Shown piece after piece: positions 1 through 9,700 of a stretch of DNA of 10,956 bases. Within the stretch, counting starts at the first letter, position 1. Each line of letters starts with the position of its first letter. Source of the DNA: CAZGYE01 sp964530165. Lineage in GTDB: Bacteria > Planctomycetota > Planctomycetia > Planctomycetales > Planctomycetaceae. The notes under the pieces were generated by a model that was not told where the DNA came from, ran no database searches, and saw nothing but the letters and a program-made list of their open reading frames with translations. The DNA lies in NCBI GenBank assembly GCA_964530165.1, contig CAZGYE010000198.1, forward strand, positions 1 to 10,956, given 5' to 3'. The translations under genes and the position numbers were made by a program.

Positions 1-364
1 ATCAACTCAACACCCCACTCACCCAAACCTGCCGCGGAGCGGTTTAGTTCAACAATGATTAGACGGATCCGCATAAAACCTTCCTGTTTCATTTCAAAGA
101 ATCATCTTCCCCATCAGTGCGCGGAGCCCACCCTACTTCGCTCTCGTCGTCGTGGCACAGCAGGCCCCCTGATCGCCCCCGCGATCGACGCTGATGACTG
201 GTCCAGGAGCCGTCATTCCACCGCCAGGGTCGCTGCGTGTCAAGCCTGACCAGAGATTCTCCGCCTCAGCGGCCGCGTGAGTTCGGTGGCTTTCGCCGTG
301 CCGGGGCGGTGGATGGGGCGGGTTCGAGGCCAAGGATCAGGCGGCACGTCCCTGAGTCCCAGCG

Positions 365-397
365 AAGGGCGTGGTTGGGCTGCTTTTCCACGCCTTT
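365..397 (+). terminator. Hairpin, possible terminator of a gene left of the window
   Basis: AAGGGCGTGG (365-374) can pair with CCACGCCTTT (388-397), giving a 10-bp stem with one G-U pair and a 13-nt loop. It is followed by the moderately T-rich CGTTCTTC. The downstream tract is not a clean T-run, so intrinsic termination is only possible. AGGGCGTG recurs at 406-413 and could compete for the same CACGCC segment, so two alternative hairpins can be drawn. No gene is visible immediately upstream inside the window. Confidence 0.25.
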
Positions 398-435
398 CGT
401 TCTTCAGGGCGTGCCACCCAACCGTGTTGGATTCA

Positions 436-552
436 ACCACGGATTACTCTGATGCACACGGATATAAGACAAGAAACACGACACACCAAAACGGTTGAAA
501 GTTTTCCGCTCTCCCGGCTTTCAGATCCGTGAAAATCTGTGTAATCCGTGGT
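436..552. repeat. Imperfect inverted repeat (ACCACGGATTAC family)
   Basis: The left arm (436-463) and the reverse complement of the right arm (525-552) match at 23 of 28 positions. This includes a perfect 12-bp outer core (ACCACGGATTAC at 436-447, GTAATCCGTGGT at 541-552) and a perfect inner 7-bp block (CACGGAT at 457-463, ATCCGTG at 525-531). The arms flank a 61-nt centre. From memory, repeats built on ACCACGGATTACACAGAT followed by CACGGAT are dispersed in many copies through intergenic DNA of planctomycetes and some other environmental bacteria. Chance translation on the minus strand gives STTDYTDFHG, a peptide seen in spurious annotated ORFs. The element is non-coding. Its function is unknown; a mobile MITE-like or REP-like nature is inference. 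Confidence 0.75.
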
Positions 553-1040
553 GGAGAATACTCGGACTACTGGCCGGCGAGCGCCGCCGCGGTTGTTTGA
601 GAAGAGGCGGCAAGAGGGGCTAAACCCGGGCCGTGAAGGAGCCCCGGTGGCTTCGGCGCGGGCGGCTCGGATGAGACGCGCTTCGGCGAGCTTCGTTTGA
701 CCCAAGCCCGATTGACGACACGAGTATGAGAATGCCGGTCAGCCGGCGTTTTGCTTTGGTCGAGCTGTTTGGTATGAAATTTTCCTCAAAAAAAGTTTCT
801 ATGCAACATTTTCGCGCCAACCCCGTTCGCGCTTCTATTAACTGGCGGATTTGCAGCGTAAACGACAGTCCCGCCTGGGTTTGCTCGCCGCGTCCCGGGC
901 GGAATTAGCGCCGGGGTTGGGGCAGCGCGTCGCGGGGCTTTGGGAGGTGCGAGCGTTTGCGTTCTTCGGCGCCGATCGTGCGGTTGCGGCGCGGCTTGGG
1001 AGTGTTTGCTCGCACGCTTTCGAGGCGGGCGGCTCGGGAG

Positions 1041-1046
1041 TATGAT
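1041..1046 (+). promoter_or_regulatory. Candidate -10 element upstream of rhaB
   Basis: TATGAT matches the sigma-70 -10 consensus at five of six positions and lies 41 nt before the rhaB start codon. With a 17-nt spacer the -35 position would be TTTCGA (1018-1023), a poor match of three out of six. The site is therefore only a candidate. No operator, CRP-like site or riboswitch is recognisable. Confidence 0.2.
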
Positions 1047-1072
1047 GGACGCCGATTCGTGAAGAAAGCACG

Positions 1073-1077
1073 AAAGG
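1073..1077 (+). promoter_or_regulatory. Ribosome binding site of rhaB
   Basis: AAAGG lies 10 nt upstream of the ATG at 1088. It is a moderate Shine-Dalgarno match and supports this start. The protein begins MTDKCYLAVDLG, so the first beta-strand of the kinase starts at the usual distance from the N terminus. Confidence 0.5.
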
Positions 1078-1087
1078 TTGCTGCATC

Positions 1088-2593
1088 ATGACGGATAAGT
1101 GTTATCTGGCGGTCGATCTCGGCGCTGAAAGCGGGCGCGTGTTGGCCGGGCTGTTTGACGGGGGGCGGATCAAGTTGGAGGAGCTGCACCGCTTTGGGAA
1201 CGGGCCGGTCATGGTCGGCGGGACGCGCAGATGGGACGTACTGCGGCTGTGGTCGGAGATTCAGGAGGGCCTGGCCCGGGCGGCGGTCCGGTACGGGGAT
1301 TCGATCGTTTCGGTCGGCGTCGACACATGGGGCGTCGATTACGTTTTGCTCTCAGCGACCGGCGAGATGCTCGGCCAGCCGTATCACTACCGAGACAGAC
1401 GAACCGACGGGATGCTGAATGCCGCACTCTCCCGCGTGCCGAAGTCGCAGGTGTTCGCCGAGACCGGCTTGCAGTTCATGGAGATCAACACGCTGTTTCA
1501 GCTCTTGGCGATGCAACAAACCGCCGGCCCGTTGCTGGAGCTGGCCGACCGGTTTCTGCTGATGCCCGATTTCTTTCATTGGTGTCTCTCGGGCAGCCAA
1601 GTGGTCGAGTTCACCAATGCCACGACGACCGGGTGCTTCCACCCGACCAACGGCGACTGGTCGTTCGATTTGCTCAGGAAGTTCGGGCTGCCGACGCACA
1701 TCTTTCCCGAGGTCGTCCCGCCCGGCACACACCTGGGCAAGCTGCGCGGCGATGTGGCCCGCCGCTGCGGCTTGGGGCAGATCGACGTCGTGGCGCCGGC
1801 GACGCACGACACCGGATCGGCCGTGGCCGCCGTCCCGACCGAGAACACCGGCAGCGCCAACTGGGCGTACATCAGTTCCGGAACGTGGTCGCTGATGGGC
1901 GTGGAAGTGGCCCAGGCCGTGCTCGGCAACCGGGCCTTGGAATGGAACGTCACCAACGAGGGAGGCGTCGACGGCACTTATCGGCTTCTGAAGAACATCA
2001 TGGGCCTGTGGCTGGTGCAGGAGTGTCGGCGGTCGTTCGAGCGGGCCGGCAAATCGCTCGACTACGCCCGGCTCGCACAGTTGGCTGCCGAAGCGCCGGC
2101 GTTCCGTTCGCTGATTGATCCCGACGACGCGAGCTTTCTCAGCCCGGACGATATGCCAAGTGCCATTCAGGAGTTCTGTCGTGAGCACGATCAGCGGGTG
2201 CCGGAAACCGAAGGGCAACTCGTCCGCTGCGCGCTGGAAAGCCTGGCGTTGAAGTACCGCATGGTCTTAACCTGGCTGGAAGAGCTGACAGGCACGCGGG
2301 TCGAGGTGATTCACATTGTCGGCGGCGGCACGCAGAACGAGTTGCTGAACCAATTCACCGCCGACGCCTGCCGACGACCTGTGGTGACCGGCCCCATCGA
2401 AGCCACTGGACTGGGCAACGTGTTGGTTCAGGCCCGCACGTCGGGAGAGCTGGGGACGCTCTCGGAGCTGCGCGACGTGGTGCGGGCCTCCAGCCATCTG
2501 AAACACTACCACCCGGCCGACGAAACCGCGTGGCAGGACGCCACCGGACGATTCACCTTATTGATTGACAATCCACATGGGACTTTTCGATAA
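1088..2593 (+). CDS. rhaB: Rhamnulokinase (FGGY family carbohydrate kinase)
   Basis: This is a 501-aa cytoplasmic kinase that transfers phosphate from ATP to L-rhamnulose, giving L-rhamnulose 1-phosphate for the aldolase step of rhamnose breakdown. The N-terminal FGGY lobe carries the phosphate-binding turn DLGAESGR (residues 10-17) and VGVDTWGVDY (76-85). NTLFQL (134-139), LMPDFFHWCLSG and NATTTG (177-182) follow. HDTGS supplies the expected catalytic aspartate (Asp241). The C-terminal lobe has SSGTWSLMG (from 263), NEGG followed by LKNIMGLWL, and the nucleotide-binding GGGTQNELLNQ (412-422). These blocks follow E. coli RhaB closely and the length is near the usual 490, so the gene looks intact and rhamnulose is much more likely than fuculose or xylulose. 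No rhamnose isomerase, aldolase or regulator is in the window. Its 3' end overlaps ftsY by 17 nt. In planctomycetes such a gene would fit use of rhamnose- or fucose-rich algal polysaccharides (inference). Confidence 0.95.
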   Translation: MTDKCYLAVDLGAESGRVLAGLFDGGRIKLEELHRFGNGPVMVGGTRRWDVLRLWSEIQEGLARAAVRYGDSIVSVGVDTWGVDYVLLSATGEMLGQPYHYRDRRTDGMLNAALSRVPKSQVFAETGLQFMEINTLFQLLAMQQTAGPLLELADRFLLMPDFFHWCLSGSQVVEFTNATTTGCFHPTNGDWSFDLLRKFGLPTHIFPEVVPPGTHLGKLRGDVARRCGLGQIDVVAPATHDTGSAVAAVPTENTGSANWAYISSGTWSLMGVEVAQAVLGNRALEWNVTNEGGVDGTYRLLKNIMGLWLVQECRRSFERAGKSLDYARLAQLAAEAPAFRSLIDPDDASFLSPDDMPSAIQEFCREHDQRVPETEGQLVRCALESLALKYRMVLTWLEELTGTRVEVIHIVGGGTQNELLNQFTADACRRPVVTGPIEATGLGNVLVQARTSGELGTLSELRDVVRASSHLKHYHPADETAWQDATGRFTLLIDNPHGTFR

Positions 2594-3527
2594 GCTCAAG
2601 CACGGTCTGCAAAAGACGAAGGACCTGCTACACACGGACGTCCGCGATCTGTTCCGGGCAGGTGAGCTTCTCGACGACGAGGTGCTGGAAGGGTTCTTTC
2701 GCGGGCTGATCGACACCGACATGGGCGTCGTGGCGGCGACCGCGATCACTGACGAGCTGCGCGAGAAGCACGGCGGGCGGACTGTCGTCGTCGATGAGGT
2801 GTGGCAGACCGTCAAGGACAAGCTGAAATCGCTGCTGCGAGGCGAAGGCGACAACCTGTGGGACGTCCACGACGTCCTGTCGCCGTTGAACCGCGCCGAC
2901 GAGGGGCCGACGGTCATCCTGGTGGCCGGCGTGAACGGGACGGGCAAAACGACGTCGATCGCCAAGCTCGCCAAGCTCCTGCAGGAAGAGGGGCAGACGG
3001 TCGTTCTGGCCGCCGGCGACACGTTTCGCGCAGCCGCAGTCGAGCAGTTGACTACATGGAGCCAGCGGCTGGGATGCGAGATCATCACCCGCCCCAGCGG
3101 CACCGACCCGGCCGCCGTCGCCTACGCCGGCTGCGAGCGCGCGCTCGAGGCCCACGCCGACTGCCTGATCGTCGATACCGCCGGCCGCTTGCAGACGCAG
3201 CGGAACCTGATGGACGAGCTGGGAAAAATCCATCGCGTGATGAAAAAGCAGATCCCCAAAGCGCCTCACGAAAGCCTGCTGGTGCTCGACGCCACGACCG
3301 GTCAAAACGGCATCAGCCAGGCAAAGAACTTCTCCGATGCAATCGACTGCACCGGCATCGTCCTGGCGAAACTGGACGGGACGGCAAAGGGAGGCGTCGT
3401 CGTCGCCATCCGCGAGAAAATGGGACTGCCGGTCAAATACGTCGGCGTAGGCGAACAGCTCGACGACCTGGAACTGTTCGACCCCGACAGCTTCGTCGAG
3501 GCACTGTTCGAATCGATTGACGATTGA
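2577..3527 (+). CDS. ftsY: Signal recognition particle receptor FtsY
   Basis: FtsY is the membrane-associated SRP GTPase. It pairs with Ffh so that ribosomes making membrane proteins are handed to the SecYEG translocon. From ATG 2577 the product is 316 aa, beginning MGLFDKLKHGLQKTK, a typical FtsY amphipathic start. An alternative TTG at 2565 would add four residues and is less likely. The N domain helical bundle spans roughly 1-95. The G domain shows the P-loop GVNGTGKT (118-125), DTFRAAAVEQL (from 148), the G3 segment DTAGRLQTQ (200-208), LDATTGQNG, and AKLDGTAKGG (264-273), followed by the KYVGVGEQLDDLELFD closing region. Position 264 is Ala, where many FtsY proteins have Thr (TKLD). There is no long acidic A domain, so this is the short NG form and membrane contact probably uses the N-terminal helix. 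The start codon lies within the last codons of rhaB and no strong Shine-Dalgarno is visible, which suggests translational coupling. Confidence 0.97.
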   Translation: MGLFDKLKHGLQKTKDLLHTDVRDLFRAGELLDDEVLEGFFRGLIDTDMGVVAATAITDELREKHGGRTVVVDEVWQTVKDKLKSLLRGEGDNLWDVHDVLSPLNRADEGPTVILVAGVNGTGKTTSIAKLAKLLQEEGQTVVLAAGDTFRAAAVEQLTTWSQRLGCEIITRPSGTDPAAVAYAGCERALEAHADCLIVDTAGRLQTQRNLMDELGKIHRVMKKQIPKAPHESLLVLDATTGQNGISQAKNFSDAIDCTGIVLAKLDGTAKGGVVVAIREKMGLPVKYVGVGEQLDDLELFDPDSFVEALFESIDD

Positions 3528-3560
3528 AGGTTGTGGGGCGAACGCGACATCCAGCCTGCT

Positions 3561-3617
3561 CGACGTGGTGAAAACGCCTCATCCCATTCCGCCCGCCGCA
3601 GCCCTCGTCCACGTCGA
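3561..3617. other. Short inverted repeat between ftsY and the giant gene
   Basis: CGACGTGG (3561-3568) is the reverse complement of CCACGTCG (3609-3616). The flanking T3560/A3617 pair extends the match to 9 bp. The 40-nt centre and the absence of a following T-run argue against an intrinsic terminator. It is the only structure I see in the 242-bp spacer 3528-3769 apart from the ribosome binding site. A chance occurrence is possible. Confidence 0.3.
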
Positions 3618-3754
3618 AACTGCCGAAACATTCGCCTCCCGCTGAACTTGTGACCGCAAGCGTTCCTTCTGTGCATATTTTGGCATGGGGAATGCATCGT
3701 CTCGGCGTCAACAACACATTTCACGTGACACGCTCAGTTTGAATCACGTTCGAC

Positions 3755-3761
3755 AGAAAGG
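3755..3761 (+). promoter_or_regulatory. Ribosome binding site of the giant RTX/Calx-beta gene
   Basis: AGAAAGG ends 8 nt before the ATG at 3770. The good Shine-Dalgarno match and ideal spacing select this start over the in-frame ATG at 3803 (residue 12). Confidence 0.65.
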
Positions 3762-3769
3762 CTTGCACT

Positions 3770-6700
3770 ATGTTGCTGACATCTTGGCTCCACTCGTTGG
3801 GAATGGCTCCCTCTCTGAAATCGCGCAACACGTCACGCACCACACCGCGACGCCGGGGACGACGTGAATCGAACAGGCAACCGGTCGCCTCCCAAGTGGA
3901 ACGGCTGGAAGACCGCACGCTGCTGTCCGTCGCAGCCAGGTTCATAGCGGCCTCGAACACGTTGCGGATCACCACAGACACCAGCGACTCCGTTGTGGTG
4001 ACCGTCTCGGGCTCTCCGACGGAGCCGGCGCCGACACTATCGCCGGCGGGCCAGCCGTTGACGAAATACGTCCTGGTCAATAACGAGGAACCCACCACCG
4101 GACCGCTGCAGGCCGACCAGGTGGAAGCGATCTTCGTCCTCGCGGGTCAGGGCGAGAATAACATCGACTTGAGCGGCGTCCTGATCGCTGATTTTCCGAA
4201 CATGAGCCAAGCGACTATCGACGGCGGCCATGGAGCGGACACGATCGTCGGCAGCGAATTCGCCGATTCCCTCCTGGGGAACCACGGCGACGACACGATA
4301 CAGGGCGGCCGCGGAGCCGACACCATCAACGGCGGCGATGGAAACGATTTGATCAACGCCTTCCGCAACACGCTCACAGCGGTCGTTGGTAACGACACCA
4401 TCACCACCGCGACGATCACACCAACGCTGGGGCAAGGGGACGACTCGATTCTCGGCGGCGACGGCGACGACACGATTCTCGGCGGCGCTGCCCGTGCCCA
4501 GACGGTTCCGAGTGGAACCGGCTCCGACACGATCTTCGGCGCCGATTCCGTTCTGAGCGGCGCAAATGCTGACACAATCTTCTTCTTTGGCGAGGACACA
4601 ATCGACGCCGGGAACGGCGATGATCTCATCAACGTCCACATAGACACCATCACGACCGTCACGCCCGCCGACACGGTCACCGGGACGCCTGCCGAGACCG
4701 TGGAATCGTATATCCTGTTCGCCGACCCCGGTGCAGACAGCCTCGTGGGCGGCGACGGCAGCGATACGATCTTCGGCGGTGCCGGCACCGACACCATCAA
4801 CGGGAACGGCGGAGACGACTGGCTGCACGGCGGCGGCGACAACGACAAGCTCTTCGGCGGCGCCGACAATGACACGCTGTTCGGCGGCGCCGGCGACGAT
4901 ACGCTCCGGGGCCAAAACGGCGCCGATTCCCTCGTCGGCCAGGAAGACAGCGATCTCCTCGACGGCGGCTCGGGTGATGACACTCTCGAGAGTACCAACC
5001 TCTCGCTCCTGCCGCAGATCTCCATCAGCAATCCCGACCCGGTCGTCGAACTCGACCCTGGCAGTTTTCCGACGCTGACGTTCGAGATCACGCTCAATGA
5101 GTCCAGCGACAACTGGGTGGCCGTTGACGTGGAAACCTCGGAAACGACCGCGGCGGAGCCGATGCTCAGGTATCCGGGGGAAAACAATCAAGCGACGTCG
5201 AGCGGCCCAAACGCAGACTTTGAAGTTCTGAAGACAACGACCGTCGTCTTCCGTCCGGGCGAGGTCCGCCAGACGGTCAGCGTGCACGTCATCAGCGATA
5301 CCAGGGACGAGGATGTCGAGGAATTCTTCGTCATCCTTTCGAACCCCCGTCATGCGGAGATTGCCGACCCCGTCGGACGGGCAACGATCATCGATGACGA
5401 CACCGCCAACCATCTGTCCCAGCTCTTGGACAAGGCGGAAAGTCCGACCGGTGGCACGCGGACTCGGCTGGCCGACGCCCATGTCCTCAGTACCAACGAC
5501 CCATCCGATCCCGCTGATGGTGACGGCACAGTAACGATCCCGGTGGACGGCTTCGGCAGCTTTGGAAGTGACTTTACTGCAGGCGTGGGTGTCGGAGGTG
5601 ATGCCCTCTTCGATCCCATCGATCCCCCCGATCCGAACACTCCTGGCGGGAAAACGACCATTCCTGCAGGCGGGACAACGGCCGCGTCCGGCATCGCCTT
5701 GCGAATCGGTGCCAACACCGAGTTCCTCTCGACAGGGTTTGACAGCGAGGGCGGGAACCTACCGCCCCAACGGGTGACCGGCACAAGGTTGGGCGCCACG
5801 AGCACATTCACGGACCGCTCAGACGCTCTCCGATTCGACCTCGTTCAACAGGTGGTCTTGGAAGAGGACGTAAACGGCAACCCGCAAGGCTCGACACTTA
5901 TTCAAACGTACACAATCACCAACGTCGGTCGCGGAACGCTCGGTTTCGATCTTTTCCGCTATTTCGATGGCGAACTCGGGTTCGCTAATCCAGCGCCACC
6001 TCCTAATACAACGGAGGCGGATGGTGGCACCCTCTTCTTTAATGAGGTGGATGGCACCTTCATCCTCTTCCAAACTGACTCGGAGACTTTCCAAATCCCG
6101 GATGTGGAGGGAGACAACGACCCGTTCGTCGGCGTTGCCGCGATCGGCGGCGAGCAAATGACTGCAGGACGCTGGGAAATCGGCGAGGAACCGCATCTGG
6201 ACGCCTCCGGGCAACTGACCACGGCCAGTCTCCTGACGAAAATCGCCGCGGGCGGACAGCTCTCCGAGACGATCATCAACGACAACAACGGCGACAGGGC
6301 CGTCGACGCGATCGCCTTAACCAACGTGAGTCTCGCCTTAGCCAATCACTTCTCGCTGGCCGCCGGAGACACGGACACCTATACGACCTACACGTTCTTC
6401 GGGCCGGAGCTTCCGGATCTGAACGTGCCCCGCTTCTCGGTCCAAGATATCGAGTCGCCGGGGGCCGTCGAAGGCGACGTCGGCGCGACGACTTTCAGTG
6501 TCGTCGTGACCTTGGAAGAGCCTCCCACGCGAGACGTCCAGGTCGACTTCGAGCTCATCAGTGGAACCGCCGTCGACCGAGGTGGAGAGGCCGATTATCA
6601 GCCCTTGGTCCTCGGCGAGGGAACCCTGGAGTTCAACGCCGGTGGACCCGTACAGCGGTCCTTCACGGTCCTCGTTAACGGCGACCAGCGCGTGGAGCGC

Positions 6701-9700
6701 GACGAGAACTTCTTCGTCCGGCTGTCCAATCCCCAAAGGCGCGTGGAATCCCCGGATGGCGGCATCGTTACCGAACCCTTCGGTGCGATTGGCAAAGGGA
6801 TTGCCGAGATTACGATCCGGGACGACGATCTCCAGGATCTGGCCGAGGGAGACGACACATTGCGCGGCGGCACGGGCAACGACACACTGACTGGCGGGCC
6901 CGGCGATGACCGGATCGACGGCCGGGGCGGCCACGACTCCGCCACCGGCGGGGAGGGTGCGGACAGCCTGTTTGGCGGTTCAGGCCGGGATACGCTCGAT
7001 GGCAACGCTGGCGGCGATATCGTCGCGGGGCAAAGCGGAGTGGATACTCTCCTCGGCGGCGGTGCCGCCGACTCCCTGAACGGCGGAAGCGGCGACGACT
7101 TCCTAGTGAGCGCCCTGCCCGGCCTGAGCATCACCGACATGGTCGTCACCGAAGGCGCCGACGGCGAGAGCACGCCCCTCGACTTTGTGGTGCAGTTGTC
7201 GCAGCCTAGCGACTGGGAAGTGACCGTGGACTTCGAGACGACCGACGAAACGGCGGTTGCCTCCAGCGATTACATCCCCATGCCGAAGACGACCTTCACC
7301 TTCCTGCCCGGCGAAACGAGAAAGACCGTCCGCGTAGACATCCTGGGCGACGACGTGCGCGAGCTTCCAGAGACGTTCTTCGCCCTGCTCTCGAACCCCA
7401 CGAACGCCACGGTCACTCTTCCTTCAGCGACGGTGACGATTCTGGATGACGACGGTACGTTGCCACAACTACGGGTTTCTCGTGCGGATTCTCCCGGCCA
7501 CCTTGTGCTCGATCCCGACGTTGGCGAACGTGTTGTCACCCCCGTCTTCGCAGACCCAGCCAAGGATCCTGATCCGACGGATGATGACGTTCAATTCGGC
7601 AACAATGAGCTCGTCATCGGTGTCAAAGAAAAGGACGGACCCGATGATCCGCAACCCGTCAAGTTTACGGTTGAACTGACACTGCCGGTCGGCGAAAATT
7701 TCAGGGACGGAGAAAAGTTCACGGTGCGCTGGCGGACCGTGCAGCTCACGGGTGACAGTGCTGCCATCGCCGGAGAGGAATTCGAAATCGTCGACGGCCC
7801 CTTGCTGACGTTCGAGGCAGACCCGCTCACGTCTTCTCAAACCCTAACCCAGACGTTCACCGTGAACGTGCTCGGCGACACGAAGGTTGAACCGACCGAG
7901 TCCTTCGCAGTCGAGCTGTTCGACTTGAGCGGCAACGCGGTATTCGCCGATACAGGTCAGCGGCCTATCATCAACATTCTCGATGATGAAGAGATTGTCT
8001 TCGCCCTCGATGGCGAGTCGGACCAGCTTTACAGGCTGCAGATTCCGGAAACTAGTGACTTCTTCGAGATCGATGACGTGGTCAACCTCAACACGTTGGC
8101 AGGTTTCCCGCCAAACCCGAATTTCGGTGGAAACGGAGAACCAACTCGCGACGGTCTCGCGTTCGACGGCCGCACCCTTTACGTGTTGCGTGGGGAATGG
8201 AGTGCCCAGCGCCAAGCGAATGTCAGGCCCGTCCTGGCGTCACTCGATCCGAACACGTTGGAGGTGCTCCGTACCGACACGCTTCCACCACTTCCGTTCG
8301 GCGCACGACTTGGCGGTTTGGGAGCCACCATGGCCCATCCGGGCCCTAATGGTCCGGTCCCCGCCGTCTACATTCTCGTGGACTATGGCGACGTCCAACA
8401 GCTAACCCCATCTCCACGCCCCGACCGTGGGGCGAGCCCCATTCCAGGCGATCGCGATCTCGATGAAACTCAGAACGATCCCGGCGAACTCGATGGCTCA
8501 AGGAATGAAGAGATTTGGATCTGGGACACCACGAATCATGAGTTCATCGATTTCAGCAGTTCAAGCTCGCCAATCAACGTGGGTGAGTTGTTCAATCCGC
8601 GCCTCGCCGGGCAAGCACCACCTGAGGGTAGCTCTGGGACCGGTGCCGAGATTCATTTCGATTTGACGGGGGGAATCGGCTCATTTACCGACTCCGGGCG
8701 GACGACCATCGTCGCCTTTGATCGTATCGGGGCCCGCGGTGATGGCCGCACGGACACACGGCCGGCGAGCCTTCCGGGAAATTCGGCTAGAAATCGACAG
8801 GTCACCTCGGGCTTCCTCAATGCAGCGGATGAAGTGCAATTCATCAATGCAGAGACCGGTCAAGTGTTCTTTTCCTTCGATCCCTTTGCAGCCAGTAGTC
8901 CCATAAGCACACCTCCAAATAGCGATGACGCCGCCACCTTCGTAAGCGGAGTCGCCGTCGTCGAGATTGACAACCAATTTGCCGTCCTCCTCTCGTGGAA
9001 CGACGACCCGACTAATTCCGGGACTAATTTTGTAACGGCGTACGATCGGGCTGGTGTTCCCTTCCGGCTCATCAATTTTCGGACGGGGCCGGGGGGGATC
9101 AGTAGCGATGCCGTGATTACTGCCATGGGCTTTGACGGACTCACCGGCGACGATCCGCTGGGACCGCCGCGCATCTCGGTGCGCGATGGAGATGCGAACA
9201 TGGAGAACGCGCCAGACAACATCGACCTAGTCCAAGAAGGGGACGTGGGGACAACGACGGTGACGTTCGTCGTCACGATGGACCGCGCCAGCCAGCAGTC
9301 CGAAACCATTGGCTACCGCACCGTCGCAGGCCGAGCCAGCGGTGACGATTTCATCTCGAACAAGGGAATCATTACCTTCCAGCCGCTCGCAGGGGGCGAG
9401 CCGGGGGAAACGCAGAAGACGATCGAAATCGAGGTGCGCGGCGATCTGCTGGACGAATTCGGCGATGATCTGGCCGGTCCGAACGTCCTGAAAGAGAATT
9501 TCTTCCTGGAGATCTTCGACCCGACCACCGACCCGGAGACAGCGAAAATGTTGAACGGGGGCCCGGGCTTACAAACGGCAATCATCAGCGACACGCTGGG
9601 GGAGGCGTTCATCGTCGATGATGACACTGGTGCGTTGCCGATTCCACCGGCGGACCTGGTCGGGGACACGTTGGTTGGTGATGATGGTGCGGACACCATT

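Larger units (their letters stand above)
1..1087. other. Long non-coding stretch with repeat-like scraps, no convincing gene
   Basis: I see no credible coding region here. The open frames on both strands are short (under about 95 codons), overlap one another, lack good ribosome binding sites and give low-complexity Arg/Pro/Ala-rich translations typical of GC-rich chance frames. What the stretch does hold is an imperfect inverted repeat at 436-552, a hairpin at 365-397, and the segment GCGGAGCCCACCCTAC at 121-136, which resembles short dispersed repeats I associate with planctomycete intergenic DNA. A 13-bp direct repeat, GCGGGCGGCTCGG, occurs at 658-670 and 1025-1037. Positions about 560-1040 show no other structure I can support. 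No tRNA-like cloverleaf was found; the GGTTCGAGGCC near 318-328 does not close a T-arm. Confidence 0.7.

Noticed and set aside
300..345. Possible tRNA T-arm (GGTTCGAGGCC)
   Set aside because: The flanking bases do not form the required 5-bp stem, and no acceptor, D or anticodon arms are found upstream.
433..705. A 90-codon minus-strand frame containing STTDYTDFHG
   Set aside because: It is a chance translation of the inverted repeat and its flank; such peptides are known spurious predictions.
1352..2218. A 288-codon minus-strand frame and a 295-codon plus-strand frame (1231-2118) inside rhaB
   Set aside because: They are by-products of GC-rich codon bias. Only the frame 1088-2593 matches a protein family, from end to end.
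3640..3690. Possible promoter for the giant gene (TTGTGA at 3648-3653 with AT-rich GCATATTTT downstream)
   Set aside because: The spacing to any -10-like hexamer is too long (20 nt or more) or the hexamer is a poor match, so it cannot be supported.
4037..5482. A 481-codon open frame on the minus strand, with a repetitive Val/Ala/Glu-rich translation
   Set aside because: It lies antisense to RTX block 1 and the first Calx-beta domain. Its repetitiveness is the mirror of the GGxGxDxU codons, and the plus-strand frame has clear protein families.
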